Below, piece by piece: positions 48,680 to 58,102 of a DNA stretch of 64,000 nt (within the stretch, counting starts at the first letter, position 1; each line of letters starts with the position of its first letter). Source of the DNA: Butyrivibrio sp. CB08. GTDB lineage: Bacteria > Bacillota > Clostridia > Lachnospirales > Lachnospiraceae. The stretch covers positions 1 to 64,000 of the forward strand of contig NZ_RAIR01000010.1 of NCBI RefSeq assembly GCF_003625485.1. The letters are read 5' to 3'. The notes below the pieces were generated by a model that was not told the origin of the DNA, searched no databases, and saw only the letters and a list, made by a program, of their open reading frames with translations. Position numbers and translations under genes: made by a program.

Positions 48680-51238
48680 ATGAGAGAAAAGCCAATTAGA
48701 CTAACAATATTAAAAATCATCTACTTTGTAGTAGTTCTGATCATAGCTCTTTTGGTAGTGAGCAGGTTCTCGAATGGGGACAATGCGGACATGTCTGCAC
48801 CCATGGCCAAGGCCTCTCTCCCTGTCGTTACTCTTGTTTCTGATGGAAAAGAGATAAACCCCCTTCACGGTTATATCAGCGATGTGGACCTTAATTACCT
48901 GCGCGGAACTATCATGCCTGTTGGCGCTGGCAGGGAGGTTTCCTACAAGATCAACACCTTTGGAAACAGGGTCTGGGATATTGCCTTTGAAGTCAGGACC
49001 ATCAATGGCAGCAGTCTGGTTGAGAACACACTGATCACGGATTACAAGGAAAACAGTGACTATATCGAAGGCTCTTTTCAGCTAAAAGACCTTATCACCC
49101 CGGGCACTGAGTACATGCTTGTAATGCTGATGGATACTGAGGTTGGAAGGGCAAGATACTATACAAGATTTGTATGGACTGAGGACGACAAGCTCTGCCA
49201 CATGAAAGATGAGCTTGATTTTGTGCTGGCGTTCTCTGAGTCCACATTCAATAAGACTGAGATGCAGGAGAATTACACCAGGTATCTGGAGTCCAATTCA
49301 GAGGGCGACAATACCACATTTAACAGGGTGAACATCCACAGCAGCTTTAACCAGGTGACCTGGGGTGACATGAATATCACCAAGCATACGACTCCTGACG
49401 TTTATGTTACGGACCTTCACGGGCAGACTGGCAGCTACAGGCTGGTTTACAGAGTGACGGTCAAGGATGGAACGGTGTCAAGGCTCTACAACGTAACTGA
49501 GAGCTACCGCGTAAGGTACACCACAGACAGGATCTATCTTCTGAACTTTGACAGGACCATGAATTATATCTTTGACTCCACATCTTATGCGGTGGGAGCT
49601 AACACGATCGCTCTTAGCATCTCTGATCCGGAGCTTCAGCTGGTGGAGAGCAGCGGCGGTAGTGCCTTTGCTTTTGTCAGTGAGAACAGGCTCTATATGT
49701 TCAACGGAACTGAGAACAAGCTGGCATATCTCTTTGGATTTTACGACGTTGACAACGATGACCCAAGGACCAGATGGGACAACCATTCCATCAAGATCCT
49801 TAAGGTGGATGAGGCGGGCAATGTTAAGTTTGCCGTTGCGGGCTACATGAACCGCGGTATCCACGAGGGCTGCGTTGGAATTGCAGTATACGACTACAAC
49901 ACCGCCATCAATGCGGTGGAGGAGCAGGCTTTTGTTGAGAGCAAGCAGTCTGCAGAGATCCTCACAAGCTACGTTGGTTCCATAGCGTACCTTAGCAGCA
50001 GTGATGTCTTTTACTGCATGCTTGATCAGGATATCTACGCAATTGACCTTGGGGCCAAGACAGCAAGCTCCGTGGTTGATAATATCGGCGCAGGAGAGTA
50101 CAAGATCTCTGAGGCGGAGAGCACCATCGCATGGCAGAGTGACCTTCAGAGCCTTAGCCTTATGAACCTTAACAACAAGGCTAAGTCAGATATCAAGGCG
50201 GAAAACGGAGACTACATAATCCTTCTGGGATTTATGGGAGAGGACCTGGTTTACGGTCTTTGCCACTCCGCGGATGTTGGAATAGACAATATTGGTAATC
50301 CGATCTACGCAATGTACAACATCAGGATCGAGGACCTTGATGGTAATACCCTTGAGAACTACCATCCTGACGGCGTTTACGTAACCGGAGTTACCATAAA
50401 CGGCAATCAGCTAAAGCTCACCAGAGTTGTTAAGAACGAGGAGAGCCAGAACTTTGAGGCTACTTACGACGATCAGATCATCAGCACACTGAAGGCTGAG
50501 GCTGGCAGCAATACATTGTCGATCCTCTCCGTTGAAGTGTTTGAGAAGATCGTTCAGATCACCACCAAGAACGACATTAAGTCCAAGCAGCTCAGGGTCC
50601 TTACACCTAATCAGACCCTGTTTGAGGGCACAAGGAATATCGTGCCTGATATTGAGAGAGATGTAAAAGAGAAGCCGTTCTATTACGTATATGGGCTTGA
50701 CGGAAGTGTGGATATCTACACACATCCTGCGGACGCTGTATCCACAGCTTATAACAAGCCTGGCGTGGTTATCGGAGATGACAATGATTACATCTGGATC
50801 AAGGGAAATCTCTTAAATTCCAATCAGATTATGTCAATCACCAGAACCGCAGAGAGCTATGAAGACATCACAACTATTGATCCTACGGTTGTCTGTCTTG
50901 ACCTGATGCTGAGATTTGAGGGCGTCAACAGAAATGTGCAGGCCCTTCGCGACGGCGGACAGAGCGTAACAAGTATCCTTAAGCAGTCTCTGCCAGAGGC
51001 TCAGATCCTTGAACTGGACGGATGCCCGATGCAGGCTATGCTCTACTACGTAAACCAGGATCTTCCTGTTCTCGTGATGCTTAACGACGGATCTTCTGTA
51101 CTGCTCATTGGATTTAACCAGCAGAACACTGTGCTCATGAATCCTCAGAACGGACAGGTTTATAAGTACGGTATGAATGATACTGAGAAGCTCTTTGAGG
51201 AGAATGGTAATCACTTTATTACTTATGTTAAGAAGTGA
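48680..51238 (+). CDS. Membrane-anchored extracellular protein of unknown function (852 aa)
   Basis: One N-terminal helix (about 9-27, LKIIYFVVVLIIALLVVSRF) anchors a large outside part. The middle is rich in beta-strand repeats (SIKILKVDEAGNVKFAVAGY, DIYAIDLGAKTASSVVDNIG), like a propeller. The end (PMQAMLYYVNQDLPVLVMLN, then SSVLLIGFNQQNTVLMNPQN) resembles the C39-like papain fold, but the catalytic Cys is not clear. It may bind or sense something on the surface. The ribosome binding site is weak. It is divergent from DUF402 with a 37-nt gap. No name is given. Confidence 0.7.
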   Translation: MREKPIRLTILKIIYFVVVLIIALLVVSRFSNGDNADMSAPMAKASLPVVTLVSDGKEINPLHGYISDVDLNYLRGTIMPVGAGREVSYKINTFGNRVWDIAFEVRTINGSSLVENTLITDYKENSDYIEGSFQLKDLITPGTEYMLVMLMDTEVGRARYYTRFVWTEDDKLCHMKDELDFVLAFSESTFNKTEMQENYTRYLESNSEGDNTTFNRVNIHSSFNQVTWGDMNITKHTTPDVYVTDLHGQTGSYRLVYRVTVKDGTVSRLYNVTESYRVRYTTDRIYLLNFDRTMNYIFDSTSYAVGANTIALSISDPELQLVESSGGSAFAFVSENRLYMFNGTENKLAYLFGFYDVDNDDPRTRWDNHSIKILKVDEAGNVKFAVAGYMNRGIHEGCVGIAVYDYNTAINAVEEQAFVESKQSAEILTSYVGSIAYLSSSDVFYCMLDQDIYAIDLGAKTASSVVDNIGAGEYKISEAESTIAWQSDLQSLSLMNLNNKAKSDIKAENGDYIILLGFMGEDLVYGLCHSADVGIDNIGNPIYAMYNIRIEDLDGNTLENYHPDGVYVTGVTINGNQLKLTRVVKNEESQNFEATYDDQIISTLKAEAGSNTLSILSVEVFEKIVQITTKNDIKSKQLRVLTPNQTLFEGTRNIVPDIERDVKEKPFYYVYGLDGSVDIYTHPADAVSTAYNKPGVVIGDDNDYIWIKGNLLNSNQIMSITRTAESYEDITTIDPTVVCLDLMLRFEGVNRNVQALRDGGQSVTSILKQSLPEAQILELDGCPMQAMLYYVNQDLPVLVMLNDGSSVLLIGFNQQNTVLMNPQNGQVYKYGMNDTEKLFEENGNHFITYVKK

Positions 51239-51301
51239 TGATGGCTTGGGACTGGTAGGGCTGGTCCTCGAGAGCATGGATTGACTTTATAAAGAATTAA
51301 C

Positions 51302-51330
51302 TTGTATACAATGGAATTAGTGAATATAAT
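51302..51330 (+). promoter_or_regulatory. Promoter of the clpX-type gene
   Basis: -35 TTGTAT (51302-51307), 17-bp spacer and -10 TATAAT (51325-51330), 44 nt before the ATG. Confidence 0.7.
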
Positions 51331-51374
51331 AGTCTGAAAGTGGTGTGGTTATTACTTAAAGATCGGAGAAACAC

Positions 51375-52946
51375 ATGACAGATAACAGAGACGATATGGA
51401 CTTCAGGGAAGTCACTGACGACGAGTCCGTAGATATAAAAGACGAAAAGAAAGACGACAAAAAAGAAGAAAAGAAAGACGATAATCCCAACATCAGCAGC
51501 GCTCGCCGTGAGGACTACGAGGATGTGTGCTTTGTGTGCAGACGCCCAGAGAGCAAGGCTGGGAAGATGTTCCATCTTCCAAACAACATCTGCATCTGCG
51601 ATGACTGTATGCACAAGACCATGGATGCAGTGAGCCAGTTCGATTACCAGAACCTGCTCAACAATCCAAACCTGATGAATGAGCTTAACAAGAATACAGG
51701 CGGATTCCCTGGATTTGGATTCTTTGGAATGGATGGCAAGAATGACGGCGGAATGAACCTTGGCGGCATGAACATGGGTGGAATCCCCAACTCACAGAAG
51801 ATCAAGAAAAAGAGTGAGAAGCCTGAAAAGCCAGCCTTTGACATCAAGAACATTCCATCACCTCACAAGATCAAGGCCAAGCTCGACGAGTACGTAATCG
51901 GCCAGGATCAGGCCAAGAAGGTTATGTCCGTTGCTGTTTACAACCACTACAAGAGGGTTGCAACAGACACAATGGATGAGATAGAGATCGAGAAGTCAAA
52001 TATTCTTTTGCTGGGACCAACAGGAAGTGGTAAGACATATCTTGTTAAGACCCTGGCAAGGCTCCTTGATGTGCCTCTTGCAATTGCTGATGCCACATCC
52101 CTTACAGAGGCTGGATACATCGGCGATGATATCGAGAGCGTAGTAAGTAAGCTCCTTGCGGCAGCAGGCAATGACGTTGAGAAGACCGAGCACGGAATCA
52201 TCTTCATCGACGAGATCGACAAGATCGCGAAAAAGAAAAACACAACCTCAAGAGATGTCAGCGGCGAGTCCGTTCAGCAGGGAATGCTCAAGCTCCTTGA
52301 GGGTTCAAATGTAGAAGTTCCAGTTGGCGCCGGCAGCAAAAATGCCATGGTTCCGCTGGCAACAGTAAATACCAGGAACATTCTCTTTATCTGCGGCGGA
52401 GCTTTCCCTGACCTTGAAGAGATCATCACCCAGAGGCTCAACAAGCAGACTTCCATAGGTTTCGATGCGGACCTCAAGGACAAGTATGAGAATGATCCAA
52501 ATCTTCTTACCAACGTCACCATCGAGGACCTCAAGAAGTTTGGAATGATCCCTGAGTTTTTGGGAAGACTCCCTATCATCTGTACACTTCAGGCTCTGAC
52601 AAAAGAGATGCTGGTGAAGATATTAAAGGAACCCAAGAACGCCATCTTAAAGCAGTACCAGAAGCTCCTTGCTCTTGATGAGGTTGATCTTGAGTTTGAC
52701 GATACAGCTCTTGAAGCCATCGCTGAGAAGGCCATGGAAAAAGAGACTGGAGCCAGAGCTCTTCGCGCCATTATCGAAGAGTTCATGCTGGATATCATGT
52801 ATGAGATCCCCAAGGATGAGAACATCGGAAAGGTGACCATCACCAGGGATTACATAGAGGGCAAGGCTTCACCTCTTATCGAGATCAGAGGTGACAATGT
52901 TCCAAAGCTCCCTAAGTTCAACACAGAGCAGGCAACCAGCGTTTGA
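51375..52946 (+). CDS. clpX: ATP-dependent protease ATPase subunit ClpX, extended form
   Basis: A 523-residue AAA+ unfoldase, about 100 residues longer than usual. The first ~45 residues are a charged tail (DEKKDDKKEEKKDD). A zinc-binding domain follows: CFVC and CICDDC. Next is a Gly/Met-rich linker (about 105-140), then AAA+ domains with Walker A GPTGSGKTYL (about 213) and Walker B IIFIDEIDKI. IGF in KQTSIGFDADL would dock on ClpP, so protease coupling is likely. No tig or clpP is adjacent. It is monocistronic. Confidence 0.92.
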   Translation: MTDNRDDMDFREVTDDESVDIKDEKKDDKKEEKKDDNPNISSARREDYEDVCFVCRRPESKAGKMFHLPNNICICDDCMHKTMDAVSQFDYQNLLNNPNLMNELNKNTGGFPGFGFFGMDGKNDGGMNLGGMNMGGIPNSQKIKKKSEKPEKPAFDIKNIPSPHKIKAKLDEYVIGQDQAKKVMSVAVYNHYKRVATDTMDEIEIEKSNILLLGPTGSGKTYLVKTLARLLDVPLAIADATSLTEAGYIGDDIESVVSKLLAAAGNDVEKTEHGIIFIDEIDKIAKKKNTTSRDVSGESVQQGMLKLLEGSNVEVPVGAGSKNAMVPLATVNTRNILFICGGAFPDLEEIITQRLNKQTSIGFDADLKDKYENDPNLLTNVTIEDLKKFGMIPEFLGRLPIICTLQALTKEMLVKILKEPKNAILKQYQKLLALDEVDLEFDDTALEAIAEKAMEKETGARALRAIIEEFMLDIMYEIPKDENIGKVTITRDYIEGKASPLIEIRGDNVPKLPKFNTEQATSV

Positions 52947-52985
52947 TAAAACTAAATATGCGACAGGCATTTAAGGCAAAAAATA

Positions 52986-53016
52986 AGACCAGTTGGATGA
53001 CAACTGGTCTGTTTCT
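52986..53016. terminator. Bidirectional terminator between clpX and carbamate kinase
   Basis: GACCAGTTG and CAACTGGTC form a 9-bp stem with a 5-nt loop. T-runs occur after it on both strands (TGTTTCTTT on plus, TATTTTTT on minus). Confidence 0.87.
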
Positions 53017-53022
53017 TTGGAA

Positions 53023-53961
53023 TCATGCGTATGTGATGAATGTTCCTGCCTTGCCCTTAAGCGCGTCGCCAACGGAGCTGATTGATGTGATGAGAACTGA
53101 TCCGTCGTGGTTGCTCTCAAGAAACTCGATGGCAGCTTCGATCTTAGGAAGCATATCAACTTCTCCGAACTCGCCTTCCTCAATGTACTGGCGGGCTTCA
53201 GCCACAGTCATCTTGAGGATTGGCTCCTCTTCTGGAGTTTCAAAGTTCTTGTAAACATAAGGAACTGATGTTAAGATAATGAGTCTGTCAGACTTAAGGT
53301 CTGCAGCAAGCTTACCTGCGATGGCATCTTTTTCGATGACAGCAGATGCTCCCTTGAGGACGTGACCCTGCTCGATTACAGGGATTCCGCCGCCGCCACA
53401 GGCGATGACTTCCTGTCCTGCATCAACAAGTGCCCTGATGGCATCAATCTCAACGATGTCGATTGGCTTGGGAGCTGCGATGATCCTGCGGTAGCCGTTT
53501 CCTGGCTCTTCTTTTACGAAGTTGCCCTTCTTGACCTCGGTATCAGCGTCTTCCTTGGACATGTTCCTTCCGATGGCCTTGGTTGGTGCATAGAAAGCTT
53601 CATCGTATGGGTCTACAGTAACCTGTGTTAAAATAGTACTTACAGGGGTAGATATTCCGCGACTTGTGAGCTCAGTCTTAAGTGAGTTCTGGATGTCGTA
53701 GCCGACATATCCCTGGCTCATGGCACTGCATACACACATAGGCGCTGGAGTATAATCAATATATATTCTGTGGAGCTCTGTCATGGCCTTGTGGATCATG
53801 CTGACCTGAGGGCCATTGCTGTGGGTGATGATGAGCTGGTAACCAGCTTCAACAAGATCCGCCAGAGCTTTGGCAGTAACTTTTGTGGCATTCATCTGTT
53901 CATTGGTAGTAACGCCAAGGGCCTCGTGGCCAAGTGAAACTACTGCTTTTACGTTTTCCAT
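53023..53961 (-). CDS. arcC: Carbamate kinase
   Basis: A 312-residue kinase that makes ATP from carbamoyl phosphate and ADP, or the reverse. Matches are ITHSNGPQVSMI, CSAMSQGYVGYDIQN, VIACGGGGIPVI, and VIEKDAIAGKLAADLKSDRL. The first loop is SLGHEALG where most carbamate kinases have LGGNALG, a clear divergence. No arginine deiminase or ornithine transcarbamylase lies nearby, so the source of carbamoyl phosphate is unclear. It is divergent from the MATE gene. Confidence 0.9.
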   Translation of the reverse strand: MENVKAVVSLGHEALGVTTNEQMNATKVTAKALADLVEAGYQLIITHSNGPQVSMIHKAMTELHRIYIDYTPAPMCVCSAMSQGYVGYDIQNSLKTELTSRGISTPVSTILTQVTVDPYDEAFYAPTKAIGRNMSKEDADTEVKKGNFVKEEPGNGYRRIIAAPKPIDIVEIDAIRALVDAGQEVIACGGGGIPVIEQGHVLKGASAVIEKDAIAGKLAADLKSDRLIILTSVPYVYKNFETPEEEPILKMTVAEARQYIEEGEFGEVDMLPKIEAAIEFLESNHDGSVLITSISSVGDALKGKAGTFITYA

Positions 53962-54049
53962 TTTTGCCTGCCTTCCGTATTAGTTAGATTTGGTAGATAT
54001 AGCTATTTTACCGCAATTGCAGGCTTTTTGGAAGAAAGAATGGAATATT

Positions 54050-55420
54050 ATGAAGAAATCTTCAACAATCAAAGACTTAACAGTTGGCAATCCAATGTCC
54101 CTTATTTTGGGCTTTGCCCTTTCCCTATTCTGGGGAATGCTCTTTCAGCAGCTCTATAACATCATAGATACAGCCATTGTTTCCTGGTTTATTGGAAAAG
54201 AGGCTTACACCGGCGTTGGAACTACTGGAGCCATAAACTTCCTTATCATGGGATTCTGTATGGGTGTCTGCAACGGTTTTGCGATCCCTGTAGCCCAGAG
54301 ATTTGGCGCAAGAGACTATAAGAGCATGAGAAAATTCGTATCCCATGCCATTATCCTTTGCTGTATCTTTGCTGTAGTCATGACGTTTCTCGTCAGCGTT
54401 TTCTGCAGACAGATCCTGACTTTCATGCATACACCAGAGGACGTATTTGAATACGCCTACAGATACATAATCGTCATCTTTCTTGGAATCCCTGTAACCT
54501 ACATGTATAACCTTCTGTCAGGTATCATCAGGGCCCTTGGAGACAGCAAGCATCCTGTGCAGTTCCTTATAATCGCATCAATCATCAACATCGGTCTGGA
54601 CCTTCTCTTTATAATCCCATTCCACATGGGAATTACAGGTGCAGCCCTTGCAACCGTGGTTTCTCAGGCAATTTCTGGCATCATGTGCCTTGTGTTTATC
54701 ATTAAAAAGATTGAGCTTTTGCACCTCCAGAAAGAAGACTGGGAGCTGGATCGTTCTCACTTCCACATCCTGATGAACATGGGTGTTCCCATGGGACTTC
54801 AGTATTCAATCACAGCTATCGGAAGTGTTATCCTGCAGATCGCTATCAACAGCCTTGGTACCGATGCGGCAGCAGCTGTAACAACAGCACAGAAAGTTGG
54901 CATGTTCTTCTGCATTCCATTTGACGCTCTTGGTTCCACCATGGCTACCTACGGCGGACAGAACGTTGGGGCAAAAAAGATCGAGCACCTTCAGCAGGGC
55001 CTTGTTGCAGCCGTCAAACTTGGCTGCGGATATGCCATAGCAGCTTTCGTTGTCCTGTATTTCTTTGGAAGGACCTTCGCGCTTATATTCCTTGATTCCG
55101 GAGATACAGCCTGCCTTGATAACGCTCATCTCTACCTTACGATCAACGCAGCCTTCTACATTCCGCTGGCGTTGGTTAACATAGTAAGATTCCTTATTCA
55201 GGGTATGGGGTTTTCCATGTTTGCAGTCCTTGCAGGAGTCATGGAGATGATAGGAAGGACCCTGGTTGCAGTGGTTTTGGTTCCGATATTTGGATTCCCT
55301 GCTATCTGCTTTGCAAGCCCCATCGCCTGGATCCTGGCAGACGCCTTCCTGATACCTGCCTACATCTCAGTTAAGAACAAGCTTAAGAGAATCTTTAGCG
55401 GACAGGTAGAGCAGTACTGA
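54050..55420 (+). CDS. MATE family efflux transporter
   Basis: A 456-residue protein with about 12 membrane segments, of the MATE family that exports drugs or metabolites using Na+ or H+. Signatures are the N-terminal LSLFWGMLFQQLYNIIDTAI, GTTGAINFLIMGF, GSVILQIAINSLGTDAAAAV and GQNVGAKK. The start at ATG 54050 places the family-conserved beginning correctly, though the ribosome binding site is weak. The last 26 nt overlap tail to tail with the GH2 gene. Confidence 0.9.
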   Translation: MKKSSTIKDLTVGNPMSLILGFALSLFWGMLFQQLYNIIDTAIVSWFIGKEAYTGVGTTGAINFLIMGFCMGVCNGFAIPVAQRFGARDYKSMRKFVSHAIILCCIFAVVMTFLVSVFCRQILTFMHTPEDVFEYAYRYIIVIFLGIPVTYMYNLLSGIIRALGDSKHPVQFLIIASIINIGLDLLFIIPFHMGITGAALATVVSQAISGIMCLVFIIKKIELLHLQKEDWELDRSHFHILMNMGVPMGLQYSITAIGSVILQIAINSLGTDAAAAVTTAQKVGMFFCIPFDALGSTMATYGGQNVGAKKIEHLQQGLVAAVKLGCGYAIAAFVVLYFFGRTFALIFLDSGDTACLDNAHLYLTINAAFYIPLALVNIVRFLIQGMGFSMFAVLAGVMEMIGRTLVAVVLVPIFGFPAICFASPIAWILADAFLIPAYISVKNKLKRIFSGQVEQY

Positions 55421-57326
55421 TCTTGGTGATCTTGCGGTCGTAGGTCATAAGGCCGTTGACCTCTTCCTCCACGTCGCTGACCTGGGTGTAGACCGCACCA
55501 GATAAGCCTTTGGCGATAAGAGGCTTCATGTCACCATTTATAAGATTGAAATATGCGACGCCCAGTTCATCAAGGGTGTCGTATTTTTTATATCCATAGA
55601 TCCTGTCCACGCTGCTGTGACCATCGATGTGGCACGCAAGTCCGCCGTACTCAGAGATCACGAAAGCTCTGTTGTGGCTGTTTACTTCAACTGACAGTGG
55701 TCTGAAGTAGTTGTGGACGCTTCTGAAATGTCCGCTTCCTTCATCAAACCAGCCGCTGGCCTGGTCAATTGGACGGGTAGGATCAAGCTCTTTTGCCAGG
55801 ATCGTAGCACCTGCGGCATTGAACTGCCCCCATCCCTCGTTGAACAGACACCATGTTGCGATACTTGGCACGTTGTAGAGGTAGTGGATGGTGTTCTTCA
55901 TCTCTGTAAGCCACTCGCTGCGGCCTTCCGAATCCCCGCGGGAGAAGGTCTTGTAGTGGGAAGGTCCATCGGACATCCTTCCAAACACCTTTGGGAAAAG
56001 AGTGGGCAGGTAAGACACCACTGGCTTGGCGTAGGACGAGCCGCCGCTTACCATGTCCTGCCAAACGATCATGCCAAGGCGGTCGCAGTGATAGTACCAC
56101 CTAGCGGCCTCGACCTTGATGTGCTTGCGCATCATATTGTAATGGAGACGCTTCATCTCCGTGATATCAAAAATAAGTGCCTCGTCGGAAGGGGCGGTGT
56201 AGAGCCCATCTGGCCAGTAGCCCTGGTCCAGAACTCCCATCAAAAAGTAAGGCTTGTGGTTCAGGCAGAACCTGTAAATGCCCGCATCGTCAGGCTCCAC
56301 GGAATAGTACCTCATGGCGAAGTAGGACTGCACATGGTCATCCCCGGCGTTGATCCTAAGGGGATACAGGTACGGATCCTCTGGGCTCCACAGATGTGGC
56401 TCGTCGATGGTGAACTCGAAGTGGTAGTAGCATGGCTCTCCATCATTTCCGCCTGCTGTAGGGTATGTGTCTGAGGAAAAAGAGCTGTCAATTAGCTGTT
56501 CTTTTTCGGAAGGAGCCTCTGCATCTGGTGATTTCATCATCTCATGTCCAGGGAACTTGACGGACACCTGAGTTGGTTTGTTGGTGGAAACAAGGATGGA
56601 CAGGCTCTTTAAGTCGCTTCCTGGAGTGATGCGAACCTGTCTTACATAGATTTCAGGAACTTCCTCAAACCACACGGTCTGCCAGATCCCGCTCTGGCAG
56701 GTGTAGTACATTCCGCCTCGTCTTAAGGTCTGTTTGCCTCTTGAGTGGTAGCTTGAGTCACTGGTGTCTGCCACGCGGATGGACAGTGTGTTTTTGCCGA
56801 AAGCTCTTTTGTCATCTGAAAGCTCAAGGTAATCGGTGATATCAAAAGTAAAAGGCAGGTATCCGCCGCTGTGGGAGCCGATGAATTTGCCATTTATATA
56901 GACGTCCGCAAACTGATCCACTGCGCCAAAGTGCAGGAGGATCCTTGAGGTATCGGAAGTTCTGTTGAATTCGGGAAGATCTCTTTTGTACCAGAGAAAC
57001 TGGTCTGGATTAAGGCGCTTCTCAACCCCTGAGAGCATGGCTTCCGGAGAGAAGGGCACAAGGATCTGGCCGTCCATCTGGGCGGGGATCTCATCAGAAA
57101 AAGCAGCGTTTAGCTGGTCGTTTTTAAAGTCCGAGGGCTTGTCTATGATGCAGTAATCCCAGTAGCCGTTAAGGTTGACGTAGCTGTCCCTTACGAACTG
57201 AGGGCGCGGATATTCTGTTAGAACATTGTCCTTATCAAGGTTTTCACCCCATGGGGTAAAGAGCCTGTTTAAGACGTCGTCCTCGTGGGGCTTGTCGATA
57301 CTTTTGATTGCATCAATCAGGTCCAT
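55395..57326 (-). CDS. Glycoside hydrolase family 2 (beta-galactosidase/glucuronidase-like)
   Basis: A 643-residue GH2 enzyme. It has an N-terminal sugar-binding beta domain (NLNGYWDYCIIDKP, GAVDQFADVYINGKFIGSHS), a beta-sandwich and a TIM barrel. The catalytic acid/base is E of LFNEGWGQFN (about 494) and the nucleophile E of VISEYGG (about 557). No signal peptide is seen, so it acts in the cytoplasm on imported oligosaccharides. Exact sugar specificity is unclear. A GAGAGGTT site precedes the ATG. Its 3' end overlaps the MATE gene by 26 nt. Confidence 0.9.
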   Translation of the reverse strand: MDLIDAIKSIDKPHEDDVLNRLFTPWGENLDKDNVLTEYPRPQFVRDSYVNLNGYWDYCIIDKPSDFKNDQLNAAFSDEIPAQMDGQILVPFSPEAMLSGVEKRLNPDQFLWYKRDLPEFNRTSDTSRILLHFGAVDQFADVYINGKFIGSHSGGYLPFTFDITDYLELSDDKRAFGKNTLSIRVADTSDSSYHSRGKQTLRRGGMYYTCQSGIWQTVWFEEVPEIYVRQVRITPGSDLKSLSILVSTNKPTQVSVKFPGHEMMKSPDAEAPSEKEQLIDSSFSSDTYPTAGGNDGEPCYYHFEFTIDEPHLWSPEDPYLYPLRINAGDDHVQSYFAMRYYSVEPDDAGIYRFCLNHKPYFLMGVLDQGYWPDGLYTAPSDEALIFDITEMKRLHYNMMRKHIKVEAARWYYHCDRLGMIVWQDMVSGGSSYAKPVVSYLPTLFPKVFGRMSDGPSHYKTFSRGDSEGRSEWLTEMKNTIHYLYNVPSIATWCLFNEGWGQFNAAGATILAKELDPTRPIDQASGWFDEGSGHFRSVHNYFRPLSVEVNSHNRAFVISEYGGLACHIDGHSSVDRIYGYKKYDTLDELGVAYFNLINGDMKPLIAKGLSGAVYTQVSDVEEEVNGLMTYDRKITKISTALPVR

Positions 57327-57350
57327 AGATAAACCTCTCCAAAAAAGAAT

Positions 57351-58082
57351 TTACTCTGTATCGCCACTCTGGCCTGCGCCGGCAATAAGATCCTGATAGA
57401 ATGCGCAGGTTGAGGCGTATCTGTAAACGCTGACCCAGAGAATGGGCACGAACAGTGCGATGGCGCCAAAGATGTAAAGCGGGATAAAAGAGACATTCAG
57501 GTAAAAGAGTCTGAACTTGTTGCCTCTCATGAGACGCCTGCTGGTAGCCAGTAGCTCTTTTGCCGAACGATCAGGAAAATCGTGGAGCAGGAAGAACGAC
57601 TGGGAGTAGATAAGAGATACCATGATATCTACGAACAGTCCCAGAGTCCAGGTAAGGAGTGTGAGCATCATGTGCTCAGGAGCCTGGGAACGCATGTACA
57701 TCACAAGGAAGATCTGGGCTGGGAGGGACACCACAAAGTCCACCAGCACAAAGACTGCCTGGATAGCCACGGCCTTTTGTGAGTTCTGGCGAAGACCGTA
57801 GAAGATATCTGATGTAGCCACGTTCTGGGAATATAAAAGATTCATATAAAGATAAGCCTTGCCGGACATAAGAAGGCCCAGAAGGATATTGACGATAATG
57901 GATATTATGCTGTTGATAACGATGATGATTATGCTGCCACCGCTGGAAACTGTGGTGACTGCTCCAACTAAGAGTTGGATGGCAAGGATGAGAAGGTTGG
58001 CCCCAATCAGGGTCCCGTACCGTCCCAGAGATTTCTCTTTTGCAATGCCTTTAAGCTGTGCTGCGGTTTTGTAGTTGCTCAT
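57351..58082 (-). CDS. DUF975 family membrane protein
   Basis: A 243-residue protein with about five or six membrane segments. The start AAQLKGIAKEKSLGRYGTLI and the later RSAKELLATSRRLMRGNKFRLF fit DUF975. Members are widespread in Firmicutes; the function is unknown. It lies 24 nt upstream of the GH2 gene, same strand, and downstream of the SprA-like gene, so these may share a transcript. Confidence 0.85.
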   Translation of the reverse strand: MSNYKTAAQLKGIAKEKSLGRYGTLIGANLLILAIQLLVGAVTTVSSGGSIIIIVINSIISIIVNILLGLLMSGKAYLYMNLLYSQNVATSDIFYGLRQNSQKAVAIQAVFVLVDFVVSLPAQIFLVMYMRSQAPEHMMLTLLTWTLGLFVDIMVSLIYSQSFFLLHDFPDRSAKELLATSRRLMRGNKFRLFYLNVSFIPLYIFGAIALFVPILWVSVYRYASTCAFYQDLIAGAGQSGDTE

Positions 58083-58102
58083 TGAAATAAATGCTCCCCA
58101 CC

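Noticed and set aside
55713..56474. A 253-codon plus-strand reading frame opposite the GH2 gene
   Set aside because: It is a shadow of the GH2 gene; it has no ribosome binding site and no recognisable domain, while the minus frame has full GH2 motifs.
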